A stretch of 64,000 nt of DNA from Sandaracinaceae bacterium (GTDB lineage: Bacteria; Myxococcota_A; Polyangia; Polyangiales; Sandaracinaceae), in the NCBI GenBank assembly GCA_040218145.1, contig JAVJQK010000104.1, forward strand, positions 186,001 through 250,000, written 5' to 3'. Positions 56,252-64,000 of this stretch are shown here, piece after piece. Position 1 is the stretch's first letter. Every line of letters begins with the position of its first letter. The notes under the pieces are model-generated. The model had not been told where the DNA came from, ran no database searches, and was given only the letters and a program-made list of their open reading frames with translations. Made by a program: the position numbers and the translations under genes.

Positions 56252-57379
56252 TCACGCGAAGCGGATGCGGTTCTTGCCCTCCTCCTTCGCGCGCATCAGC
56301 GCCTCGTCGGCCGCGCGCACGAGGGACTCCGCGTCCTCCGCCCGGCCCGGAAGGATCGCGCCGCCGACCGAGCAGCCCACCCGGATGGGCGGGGCGCCCG
56401 GCAGCTCCACCGGGGCGTGGGTGATCGCCTTCCAGATCCGGTCCGCCGCCGCGCCCAGGGTGTCGGGGCGCACGCCCGGCAGGACCACCGCGAGCTCCTC
56501 GCCGCCGTAGCGGTAGCCTTCGCCCGGTCGCAACGTCGCGTGCATCCGCTCCCCGATCTCCGTGAGCACGCGGTCACCGGCCGGGTGGCCGTAGGTGTCG
56601 TTGAGCTGCTTGAAGTCGTCGAGGTCCATCATGAGCAGGCCGACGCTCGGCCCGTCCGCGAGCGCCGCGGCGACCGCCTCGCCGACGCGCTCGTCGAAGC
56701 TCCGCCGGCTTCCCAGCCCCGTCAGCGGGTCGGTCCGCGCCTCGCGCGCGAGCCGCTCGAACTGCTCGGCCGTCTCCACCGCGCGGCCCGCGTGGTCGGC
56801 GAGCAGGTCGAACACGCGCTGGGTCGCGTCGTCGACCGGATCTCCCTCGAAGCGCCGGTCGGCGATGAGCACGCCGCGGATGCGACGCTGACCGCGAAGC
56901 GGCGCCGCCAGCACGGACGGCAGGTGGAGCAGCCCGTCGAGGTCGTCTTCTCCCTCCGCGTGGACGAGCTTGCCGCGCCGCAGGGCCATCGCGATCGGGC
57001 TCCCTCCCCGCGGATCGACCTCGAGCCCCTTCACGCGCTGGTCGAAGCGCCCCGGGTTGGCGCGGCGCGCGAGCCCCGCCTCGTAGAGGGTCTGCAGATC
57101 CGGCCGCTCGGCGGCGATCTCGCGCCAGACCCGATCCGCCTCGGCCTCGTCGCTCGGGCCGACCCCGGCCATGCCCACGAGCGGGCCGCCGGGCTCCCCG
57201 AGGAAGATCGCGGCGCGGTGCATGCCGAGCCCCACCCCCGCCGTCACCCCGGTCAGCAGCGCGTAGCAGGTCGGCGCGAGCTCCTGCGCGGACCGGACGA
57301 GCACGGAGATCTCGTGCAGCAGCCCGATCGCGCGGTGCAAGCCCGCGTTCTCCTCCCGCAGCGCGTCCAGCTCCCCCAC
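56252..57379 (-). CDS. GAF-GGDEF diguanylate cyclase
   Basis: A 375-residue soluble c-di-GMP synthase. A short helix leads to a GAF-like sensor (about 25-195), then a GGDEF domain (about 205-375): [32 protein letters not shown] and the active-site RYGGEELAV. The product-inhibition site reads RPGE instead of RxxD, so feedback inhibition may be weak. No transmembrane segment. Lies 41 bp after nagZ on the same strand. It could feed c-di-GMP to MshEN-type domains such as that at 30733-32247. Confidence 0.92.
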   Translation of the reverse strand: MGELDALREENAGLHRAIGLLHEISVLVRSAQELAPTCYALLTGVTAGVGLGMHRAAIFLGEPGGPLVGMAGVGPSDEAEADRVWREIAAERPDLQTLYEAGLARRANPGRFDQRVKGLEVDPRGGSPIAMALRRGKLVHAEGEDDLDGLLHLPSVLAAPLRGQRRIRGVLIADRRFEGDPVDDATQRVFDLLADHAGRAVETAEQFERLAREARTDPLTGLGSRRSFDERVGEAVAAALADGPSVGLLMMDLDDFKQLNDTYGHPAGDRVLTEIGERMHATLRPGEGYRYGGEELAVVLPGVRPDTLGAAADRIWKAITHAPVELPGAPPIRVGCSVGGAILPGRAEDAESLVRAADEALMRAKEEGKNRIRFA

Positions 57380-57420
57380 GCCGCCAGCTTACCCCGACTC
57401 GCTCCCCGCTGTCCGTCCCC

Positions 57421-58497
57421 TCACCCCAGCGCTTCGCGCAAGGACGCGGCGGACGGGGACGCGAAGAGGCGCGCGAGCGCGTCGGCGTCGGTGACCGGGG
57501 CGCAGCGGAGACGAGCGCGCGCGGCGTGCACCCGCCCCGCGGCCTCCCTCAGCCGGTCGGCGAAGGCGGGGTCGTGCGCGGCCTCGGCGGCGAGGGCCTC
57601 CACCGCCTCGTCCACGAGCGCGACGGTCTTGCAGATGAGGAGCACGTCGCAGCCCGCCGCGATGGCCTCGACCGCGGCCTGCCCCGTCGAGTAGTGGTCG
57701 GCGATCGCCTTCATCTCCAGGTCGTCGCTCACGATCAGCCCGTCGTAGCCGAGCGTCTCGCGGAGCAGGCCCGTGATCACCCGCTTCGAGAGCGTCGCGG
57801 GCCGATCGGGGTCGAGGGCCTCGAAGACGATGTGCGCGGTCATGATCGAGCCGACCACGCCCGCCGCCGCGCGGAAGGGGACCAGCTCCACCGCCTCGAG
57901 CCGGGCCATGTCGTGGGGCAGCGACGGCAGGTCGAAGTGGCTGTCGCTCGCCGTGTCCCCGTGTCCCGGGAAGTGCTTGCCGCACGCGAGCAGCCCCGCG
58001 TCGGCGAGCCCGGAGGCGAAGGCCAGCCCGTGCCGCGCCACCTTCTCCGGATCGGCGCCGAAGCTCCGATCGCCGATCACCGGGTTCTCGGGGTTGGTGT
58101 CGACGTCCAGCACGGGGGCGAAGTCGACCGTGAACCCCAGGGCCGCGAGCTGCTCTCCGAGCACGCGCCCCGCCCGTCGGGTCAGCGCGGGGTCGTCGCG
58201 ATCGCCGAGCACCCGCATCGGGGGCAGCTCGAGCACGGGGGACTTCAGCCGCTCGACCCGCCCGCCCTCCTGGTCGACCGCGACCAGCGGCGCCGGCCCC
58301 GAAGTGGCCGCGGCGATCGCCGCGACGTGCCGCGCCACCTCGAGCGGACTCAGGCCCTCGAGGTTGCGCTTGAAGAGGATCACCCCGGCCAGGGCCTGCG
58401 CGCCGAGGCGGCGACGGATCGCCTCCGGCGGCTCACCCGCGGGGTAGCCCGCCACGATCACCTGGCCCGCGAGGGCACGAAGCTCGGAATCCATCAT
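57421..58497 (-). CDS. nagZ: Beta-N-acetylhexosaminidase (GH3)
   Basis: A 358-residue family-3 glycosidase acting on GlcNAc-anhydroMurNAc peptides in cell-wall recycling. NagZ features: VAVDQEGGRVERLK, GDRSFGADP, the KHFPGHGDTASDSH loop with its catalytic His/Asp, and the nucleophile in VSDDLEMKAI. Cytoplasmic, with no signal peptide. TATGGT lies 8 nt before the first of two adjacent ATGs (58497, 58494). Confidence 0.93.
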   Translation of the reverse strand: MMDSELRALAGQVIVAGYPAGEPPEAIRRRLGAQALAGVILFKRNLEGLSPLEVARHVAAIAAATSGPAPLVAVDQEGGRVERLKSPVLELPPMRVLGDRDDPALTRRAGRVLGEQLAALGFTVDFAPVLDVDTNPENPVIGDRSFGADPEKVARHGLAFASGLADAGLLACGKHFPGHGDTASDSHFDLPSLPHDMARLEAVELVPFRAAAGVVGSIMTAHIVFEALDPDRPATLSKRVITGLLRETLGYDGLIVSDDLEMKAIADHYSTGQAAVEAIAAGCDVLLICKTVALVDEAVEALAAEAAHDPAFADRLREAAGRVHAARARLRCAPVTDADALARLFASPSAASLREALG

Positions 58498-58505
58498 CGG
58501 GAGCG

Positions 58506-58511
58506 ACCATA
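58506..58511 (-). promoter_or_regulatory. TATGGT -10-like hexamer, 8 nt before start
   Basis: Minus-strand TATGGT precedes ATG 58497 by 8 nt. Confidence 0.4.
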
Positions 58512-58645
58512 GCCCGTTGCCGGCGTGAGCCAGCCTTGCTAAGGGGTGACTTGACGCACGTCGCGGCGCCGTGGGGCGACGAGACGGCGACGAGGTCCGC
58601 GCGGCTCGAGCTACAGCGAGCGCCGAACCTCCGAGATTCGACAAC

Positions 58646-60394
58646 ATGGACTCTGCCTCGTCCGAATCTACCAGCCCGCCCGGGGAACCGGGGTCGACGG
58701 CTGACGGCGAGCCCGCCGGCGCGGATGAAGGGTCGGCCGAGGGTGCCGTCACGAACCCCGACGCCGGGGGTGACGCGCCCATCCGCAAGCGCCGGAGGCG
58801 GCGCCGTCCCTCCCGGGAGGACTCGTCCGGTGAGGAAGCGGCCGCGTCGGACGACGGCCAGCCCGCTCGCGAGCGGGACACCCGCGACCGGGACGAGCCG
58901 GAGAAGCGAGGCCGGGGCGAGCGCGCGGCCGAGGGGCGAGGCGCCCGCGGCCGGACCCGCCCGGAGGCCGACGACGACCGCAGCGATCGGGAGCGCAGCC
59001 GCGAGCGCCGCTCCCGTCGCTCCTCGCGGGACGCCGAGGAGCCCGAGCGCGGTCGAGACGGTCGCCGCCGCGGTCGGCGGCGGTCGCGGGACGAAGAAGA
59101 CGACGACGGACCGCCCTCGCCGCCGCGCGAGCGCCCTCCCGGCGGCCCCGAGCCCCTCGTGGTCCCGGCCGAGGTCCGCAAGGAGGACATCGATCCCGAC
59201 GCCCTCAAGGTCATCCGGCGGCTGCGCCGCTACGGGCACGACGCCTACCTCGTGGGCGGCGGCGTGCGCGACCTGCTCCTCGGGGTGAAGCCCAAGGACT
59301 TCGACATCGCGACCAGCGCGCGGCCGAGCGAGGTGCGCAACCTCTTCCGGAACTGCCGCATCATCGGCCGCCGCTTCCGCCTCGCGCACATCCTCTTCGC
59401 GGGCGGTAAGATCATCGAGACCGCCACCTTCCGGCGCGACCCGACCGAGGCGTTCGACCAGGTCGAGGGCGAGTTCAAGGAGGAGATGGACGCGCTCGAG
59501 AAGAAGAAGCGCCTCGCGAAGCGTCGGGACGACGTCGACCTCCTCATCCGGCACGACAACGTCTTCGGGGAGCCTCACGAGGACGCGCTGCGCCGCGACT
59601 TCACCATCAACGGCCTCTTCTACGACAGCGAGGACAACACCGTCATCGACTACGTCGGCGGCGTCGCGGACGTGAAGAACCGCGTGGTGCGCACCATCGG
59701 CGCGCCGGACCTGCGCTTCCGCGAGGATCCCGTCCGCATCCTGCGCGCGATCAAGTTCAGCGCGCGCCTGGACCTCGGCATCCACCCCGATCTCTACGAC
59801 GCCATGGTGGCGCAGCGCGAGGAGCTCTCGCGGGCCGCTCGGCCTCGGCTCCTGGAGGAGCTGCTGCGGCTGCTCCGCGGCGGGGCGGCCCACCGCTCCT
59901 ACTGGCTCATGTGGGAGACCGGCGCGCTCGGCGTGCTGCTGCCGCAGCTGGCGATGCACCTCGACGACGACAGCGCGGAGGCGCGCCTCCTCTGGAAGCG
60001 GCTCGCCGCCATCGACACGCTCAAGCGCGCCGGCACGCTCCCCGACGACCCCGTGCTCTTCTCGGCCCTCATGCTGGGCCCCATCACCGAAGCGATGGCG
60101 GGCGCGAAGGATCCGATGAAGGGCTACGAGGCGCTGATGGACGACGTCGTGGAGACCCTCGCGGTCCCCCGGCGCATGAAGGAGCGCGCCCGCAACATCG
60201 TGCAGGCGCAGCGTCGGCTCCTCGCCGGTCGCCTCGGGGTCCTGCCCCGCCGCGAGTACTTCGGCGACGCGGCGACCCTCTTCGCCATCGAGTGCGACGC
60301 GCGCGGCGAGCGCCGCCCCGACTGGCTCGACGAGCAGCCCAAGCCGGACGCGAACGCCCCGCCCCGCCGACGCCGTCGACGCCGGCGCCGCTGA
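58646..60394 (+). CDS. pcnB: Poly(A) polymerase with disordered charged extension
   Basis: A 582-residue enzyme. Residues 1-175 are disordered and extremely charged, with Arg-rich blocks alternating with Glu/Asp. The catalytic core follows: DAYLVGGGVRDLLLGVKPKDFDIAT (nucleotidyl motif with the DxD), RNCRIIGRRFRLAHI, RRDFTINGLFY and EDPVRILRAIKFSARLD. It also has the FDQVEGEF and long helical C-domain of PcnB rather than of CCA-adding enzymes, and an Arg-rich tail. It adds poly(A) to RNA 3' ends, promoting decay. The extension may bind RNA or decay partners. Confidence 0.88.
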   Translation: MDSASSESTSPPGEPGSTADGEPAGADEGSAEGAVTNPDAGGDAPIRKRRRRRRPSREDSSGEEAAASDDGQPARERDTRDRDEPEKRGRGERAAEGRGARGRTRPEADDDRSDRERSRERRSRRSSRDAEEPERGRDGRRRGRRRSRDEEDDDGPPSPPRERPPGGPEPLVVPAEVRKEDIDPDALKVIRRLRRYGHDAYLVGGGVRDLLLGVKPKDFDIATSARPSEVRNLFRNCRIIGRRFRLAHILFAGGKIIETATFRRDPTEAFDQVEGEFKEEMDALEKKKRLAKRRDDVDLLIRHDNVFGEPHEDALRRDFTINGLFYDSEDNTVIDYVGGVADVKNRVVRTIGAPDLRFREDPVRILRAIKFSARLDLGIHPDLYDAMVAQREELSRAARPRLLEELLRLLRGGAAHRSYWLMWETGALGVLLPQLAMHLDDDSAEARLLWKRLAAIDTLKRAGTLPDDPVLFSALMLGPITEAMAGAKDPMKGYEALMDDVVETLAVPRRMKERARNIVQAQRRLLAGRLGVLPRREYFGDAATLFAIECDARGERRPDWLDEQPKPDANAPPRRRRRRRRR

Positions 60395-60397
60395 CCG

Positions 60398-60856
60398 TCA
60401 GTCGCTGAGCACGTAGCAGCCCGGCTGTTCGACGCAGTCGAAGACCCGCCCGTCGAGCGCGCTGCATTCGCGCGCCTCGCCGCCGCAGCTGCCAGACCAC
60501 GTGCAGCCGGCCTGGCCGAGGCACGAGCGCAGGTCCGAGAACCTGTCACAGCGCAGCGCGCGTCCGGCGCACGAGCTGTGGCCGGTCCCCTCCGCCTCCA
60601 CCCGGCAGCCGGCGTGACTCGCGCAGCTCCCCTCGATCGAGCTGCAAGGCAGCGCCGCGCCCCGACAGCTCCCCACGCCCTCACAGCCGGGCGCGGCGGC
60701 GCAGCGATGCGGAGTCTCGATCAGGCTGCACGGGGTCGCGACGCCGAGACACGCCGTCCCGCCGTCGCCGCTCGTCGGCGTCTGCGGCTCGCAGCCGACG
60801 ATGAGCCACGGGAGAGCCGCCCCGGCGAGGAGAACCAGCGATGCCCAGCGCGACAC
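60398..60856 (-). CDS. Lipoprotein with four four-Cys repeats
   Basis: A 152-residue lipoprotein (lipid Cys22). The mature part is four tandem modules, each with four cysteines: Cys 36/43/52/58, 64/71/78/84, 96/103/112/118 and 124/131/141/147. The spacing is C-x6-C-x6to9-C-x5-C, with GC often at the fourth Cys. Sixteen cysteines suggest eight disulfides. No known domain was recognised. GTG start. Confidence 0.82.
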   Translation of the reverse strand: MSRWASLVLLAGAALPWLIVGCEPQTPTSGDGGTACLGVATPCSLIETPHRCAAAPGCEGVGSCRGAALPCSSIEGSCASHAGCRVEAEGTGHSSCAGRALRCDRFSDLRSCLGQAGCTWSGSCGGEARECSALDGRVFDCVEQPGCYVLSD

Positions 60857-60923
60857 GGGAGATACGTAGCGTGGAACCGCGCGGCGTCAAAGCCTCTCGC
60901 ACACCGCGCGATGGGATGACGTC

Positions 60924-62498
60924 TCAGTTCCACATCTGGAAGGGGTTGCCCTCGCGCCCCTGGCGGCGGGACTCCCCGCGGCCACGACGGCGCGCGCTCG
61001 ATCGCCCGGTGGGACGGCTCGTGGAGGGAGGGGGCGCCTGGACGACCTCGGGATCCGGCTCCGGCGGCGCGTCCGGCGACAACAGAACATGCATGCGTTG
61101 GTTCGTGGTCGGCGTCACCTCGTCCGTCCACGGCGCGTAGCCGTCGAGCTCGAGCCGGAAGGTCAGCGAGGCGCTCGTCTTCGGCACGCGCAGGGTCGTC
61201 GGGGTCACGCCGACCAGGCCCTCGGGCCCGTGCAGCGTCGCGCCGGCGGGCTCGGTCGTGAAGGCGAGCTCGACCGGCACGCGCGGGGCGCGGCGGGGCG
61301 CGGCGCGCTCGGACGGCTCCATCACGGCGAAGGTGGCGCCGACGCCAGCGGCGAAGACCAGCGCGAGCAGCGCGCCGACGAGCCAGCGCAGGCCTCGGCG
61401 GCCCGACGGCGCGACCGGCTCGTCCGCGAGCTGCGCGAAGTCGCTGCCCACGCTCGGGATGTCGGACTCTTCGGACGGCTCGGTGACCAGCCGCTCGACC
61501 TGCTCGCCGTCGCGGACGCGACGCACCATCTCGGACTTCTCCTCCGCGCGCGCAGCGAAGAGGGTCTCCATGAGCCCCTTGAGGCGCGCCTCGGGGAGAT
61601 CGTCGCCGGGCGGCACCGCGCGGAGCAGATCACGGCGCAGCTCCGCCGCGGTGGCGTGGCGCTGATCGATGGGCCGCGAGAGGGCCTTGAGGCAAGCCTC
61701 GTCGAGGGCGGAGGGGATGTTCGGGCGGATCGCCGACGGCCGGACGATCGACGACTCCAGGACCGCGCGGAGGGTGGCGGCCGGGTTCTTGGTGCGGAAC
61801 AGGCGGCGGCCGGTGAGCGCCTCGAAGAGCACGACCCCGAGCGCGAACACGTCGGCGCGGCGGTCGACGGGCTGCTCCTTGATCTGCTCGGGCGCCATGT
61901 ACGCGAACTTGCCCTTGAAGTAGCCGGTCTCGGTGCGGGTCAGGCGGTCGGCCGCCTTGGCGATCCCGAAGTCGAGGACCTTCACGGAGCCGTCGTAGGT
62001 GATGAAGAGGTTCTGCGGCGACACGTCGCGGTGCACGACCTCGAGCGGCCGGCCCGAGTCGTCCGTCATCTCGTGGGCCGCGTGGAGGCCCGCGCACGCC
62101 TCGGCGACGACGTGCGCCGCCAGCGCGGGATCGAGGTGTCGGTTGCGCCGAGCGAGCTCGGCGATCAGCGCGTGGAGGCTCTCCCCCGAGAGGTACTCCA
62201 TCACCATGAAGAGCGAGTCGCCGTCCCGGCCGAGCTCCTCGACGCTCACGACGTTGGGGTGACGGATGCCGGCCGCGATGCGCGCCTCGTCCAGGAACAT
62301 GCGGACGAACTCGTCGCTCTTCGCGAGGTGGGGGAGGATGCGCTTGACGACGACGCTGCGCGCGAAGCCCTCGGGGCCGACCCGTCGCGCGAGGAACAGC
62401 TCGGCCATGCCGCCCGTCGCGAGCTCGCCCACGATCGTATAGCCGCCGACGGAGCTCGGCTGCTCCGTCGACTCCGCTCCGGCTGCCCCCCCGAACAT
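60924..62498 (-). CDS. Ser/Thr protein kinase with C-terminal PEGA domain (kinase 3)
   Basis: A 524-residue single-pass kinase. Catalytic domain about 20-285: G-loop GELATGGMAELFL, VVVKR Lys, HRDVSPQN, DFGIAKA and the YMAPEQ segment. One transmembrane helix near residue 375-395 (LRWLVGALLALVFAAGVGATFAV). Outside is one PEGA-like domain (FTTEPAGATLHGPEGLVGVTPTTLRV), then a Pro/Arg/Ser-rich tail. Overall design is like kinase 1. Divergent from the TPR protein gene, 162 bp apart. Confidence 0.94.
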   Translation of the reverse strand: MFGGAAGAESTEQPSSVGGYTIVGELATGGMAELFLARRVGPEGFARSVVVKRILPHLAKSDEFVRMFLDEARIAAGIRHPNVVSVEELGRDGDSLFMVMEYLSGESLHALIAELARRNRHLDPALAAHVVAEACAGLHAAHEMTDDSGRPLEVVHRDVSPQNLFITYDGSVKVLDFGIAKAADRLTRTETGYFKGKFAYMAPEQIKEQPVDRRADVFALGVVLFEALTGRRLFRTKNPAATLRAVLESSIVRPSAIRPNIPSALDEACLKALSRPIDQRHATAAELRRDLLRAVPPGDDLPEARLKGLMETLFAARAEEKSEMVRRVRDGEQVERLVTEPSEESDIPSVGSDFAQLADEPVAPSGRRGLRWLVGALLALVFAAGVGATFAVMEPSERAAPRRAPRVPVELAFTTEPAGATLHGPEGLVGVTPTTLRVPKTSASLTFRLELDGYAPWTDEVTPTTNQRMHVLLSPDAPPEPDPEVVQAPPPSTSRPTGRSSARRRGRGESRRQGREGNPFQMWN

Positions 62499-62644
62499 GT
62501 CAGCCGACCTCGCTCACGGGGGCGGGTCGTCGCTCTGTCGCGGGAATGGTCACGGGGTTCTCAGGATAGCGAACGTGTCCCTCGCGCGCGCCTTTCCGAA
62601 TCATACGGCGCACGATTCAGCTTCGGACCCGCACCCCCGAAGCG

Positions 62645-62650
62645 CTACCC
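62645..62650 (+). promoter_or_regulatory. TACCCT -10-like hexamer, 10 nt before start
   Basis: TACCCT lies 10 nt before GTG 62661. Confidence 0.3.
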
Positions 62651-62660
62651 TGGCCGCTGC

Positions 62661-63458
62661 GTGGGCGTGCGAGGGAACATCAGGGGCAGGACGCTGAGCT
62701 GCGCCGTGGCGGTCGGGCTGGCGGTCGCGGCCCTGGGGAGCGCGCCCGCACGCGCGCAAGAGGACGCCTCGCTGGATCAGGCCGTCGTGCTCTTCCAGCG
62801 GGCGGAGCAGCGCTTTCGCCAGGGCGACTACGAGACCGCCGCGACCCTGCTGCGGGAGGCCATCGCGCTCGAGCCGGCGCCGCCCCTGTACTTCAACCTC
62901 GGCCGCGCGCTCGAAGAGCTCGGTGACCTGCGCGGCGCACGCGAGGCCTACGAGTCCTTCCTGGAGCTCGCCCCGGAGCACCCCGAGCGGGCGACGGTGG
63001 AGGCGCGCGTGGTGGAGCTGACCGCGGCGGAGGCCCGCGCGGACGCCGAAGCGGCGCGCGCCCGCGAAGAGGCCGAGGCCCGCGCGGCGGCCGAGGCCGA
63101 GGCCGAGGCGGCGCGGGAGGCCCCGACCCTCGCTCCGCGGAGCCCGGACGCCGCGCCGTGGATCCTCGCCGGGGCGGCGCTGGTCCCGCTCGGGGTCGGC
63201 GTGGTGTTCGGCGTGCTCTTCGAGGACGCGGTCGCGGCCGCGCGCGCGGCTCCGAGCCAGGCCGACGCGGGGCCGTTCGTGGCCGACGCGGAGCTCTTCG
63301 GGGGGCTCGCCACGGCGTCCTTCGTGCTCTCCGGCGTGCTGGCCGTCGCGGGGACCGTGTGGGGCCTGATCGACCTGGCCACGCTCTCGGCGGGCGACGG
63401 GGGGCAGGCGTCCGTGCGCGTCGGCCCGGGTAGGTTGGTCCTGGAGGGCGCGCTCTGA
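62661..63458 (+). CDS. Exported TPR protein with C-terminal membrane segments
   Basis: A 265-residue protein with a signal peptide (cleavage near APARAQE, about residue 34). Two or three TPR-like repeats follow (VVLFQRAEQRFRQGDYETAATLLREAIALEP; LYFNLGRALEELGDLRGAREAYESFLEL), then an Ala/Glu/Arg-rich coiled coil. The C-terminus has two hydrophobic segments (about 170-190 and 220-245). This recalls the kinase 1 companion at 4322-5695 without its PEGA domains. GTG 62667 is an alternative start. Divergent from kinase 3. Confidence 0.83.
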   Translation: MGVRGNIRGRTLSCAVAVGLAVAALGSAPARAQEDASLDQAVVLFQRAEQRFRQGDYETAATLLREAIALEPAPPLYFNLGRALEELGDLRGAREAYESFLELAPEHPERATVEARVVELTAAEARADAEAARAREEAEARAAAEAEAEAAREAPTLAPRSPDAAPWILAGAALVPLGVGVVFGVLFEDAVAAARAAPSQADAGPFVADAELFGGLATASFVLSGVLAVAGTVWGLIDLATLSAGDGGQASVRVGPGRLVLEGAL

Positions 63459-63477
63459 GACCGCCCGTCTCCGGCGC

Positions 63478-64000
63478 TCAGCGAGGCTGATAGAGCAGGC
63501 GGTGCACCGCTCGGCTGCGCCCGATGAGGATCTCGCAGCCGTCCGCGCTGACCGTGGTCTCGGCCTCCTCGCCCGCGGCCAGGAAGGCTCCGGGGATCTC
63601 TCGAATGGGCCCGAACGCGTCGAGCCAGCTGGCGCGTGTGGCGTAGACCATCTGCCGCCCTCCGAGCTCCGGCGCGTCGGAGACGAAGGTGAGCACGCGT
63701 CCGTCCGCGGTGGCGCCGGCTTCGGCCTGGCTGCCGGGCCCCGCGAGCTCCTCGACCAGCAGCCCGACCTCGAACGGCTCGTCCAGGGACGCGCGCGCGG
63801 CCACGTAGAGGTCCTGGCCACCCGGGCGCTCGGGGGACCAGTAGAATCGCAACCCATGTGGCGCCAGGAGGCCGTCCCAGTTGTTCACGCCCGCGAAGGA
63901 CAGCCCGGGTTGCCGCGTCGGCATGGTCCAGGGGCTGTCCCGGTCGGGCCGGGTGGCGCTCTCGACCGTCACGAAGTCACCGTCCCGGTCGGTCGCGTAG
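63478..64000 (-). CDS. PD40/WD40-like beta-propeller protein, C-terminal fragment
   Basis: The frame is open to the window edge; the true start lies beyond base 64000. The visible 173 residues contain repeats of the PD40 (TolB-like) type: RFYWSPERPGGQDLYVAARASLDEPF and VSDAPELGGRQMVYATRAS, where a (D/Q)(I/L/M)Y.A.R strand is characteristic. No catalytic domain is visible. Probably a secreted or periplasmic propeller protein. Confidence 0.75.
   Translation of the reverse strand, partial: YATDRDGDFVTVESATRPDRDSPWTMPTRQPGLSFAGVNNWDGLLAPHGLRFYWSPERPGGQDLYVAARASLDEPFEVGLLVEELAGPGSQAEAGATADGRVLTFVSDAPELGGRQMVYATRASWLDAFGPIREIPGAFLAAGEEAETTVSADGCEILIGRSRAVHRLLYQPR

Overview
This is a very GC-rich chromosomal window from a deltaproteobacterial-type predator or social bacterium, most likely a myxobacterium of the Polyangiales (Sandaracinus-like). 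The lineage is inferred from content: three membrane-anchored Ser/Thr kinases, two of them with the HRDVSPQN catalytic loop common in myxobacteria; an AgmX/GltJ-type gliding protein; a long series of lipoproteins with MopE-like Asp/Cys motifs; PEGA and thrombospondin type-3 repeats. Genes are tightly packed and often overlap by 1 or 4 bases. No rRNA, tRNA, CRISPR array, prophage or transposase was seen.

Layout. 1-2464: the end of a FIST-domain sensor, a STAS-like protein, a cytochrome-like lipoprotein and a fatty-acid hydroxylase. 2619-13195: a translationally coupled run of a PEGA kinase, a TPR/PEGA protein and four large lipoproteins, three of which are clear tandem paralogues. 13226-17697: a pseudouridine synthase, then a two-gene module resembling a split vitamin K-dependent gamma-carboxylase (small partner plus HTTM membrane protein), followed by a HutF-like amidohydrolase. 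17870-25403: kinase 2, two giant beta-helix/Gly-rich lipoproteins and a Kazal-type lipoprotein. 26254-28189: fliQ/sctS-fliR/sctT-hpt-TPR operon. 28288-34305: pyroglutamyl peptidase, AgmX-like protein with a MshEN-REC-TPR regulator, and a ferredoxin reductase.

34265-41834: a second split HTTM module, co-operonic with a Ca-binding-type lipoprotein, then an M50-like protease, folE, flavodoxin, a CPBP protease, a biotin carrier and an NtrC-type regulator. 41847-42646 is an 800-bp non-coding repeat array: 28-bp tandem repeats followed by three 180-bp units whose long hairpins show compensatory base changes. 42647-64000: SulP transporter, surface/periplasmic proteins, a LuxR regulator beside an HtrA-like pseudoprotease, methyltransferases, hflX-xth-diguanylate cyclase-nagZ on one strand, pcnB, a Cys-repeat lipoprotein, kinase 3 with a divergent TPR protein, and a partial beta-propeller protein.

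Two themes cut across the window. Many start codons lie about 6 nt downstream of a TANNNT -10-like hexamer, which predicts leaderless mRNAs. Twelve of thirteen convergent gene pairs overlap or nearly touch at their 3' ends, leaving little room for terminators. The most novel items are the duplicated split-carboxylase-like HTTM modules and the structured 180-bp repeat array.
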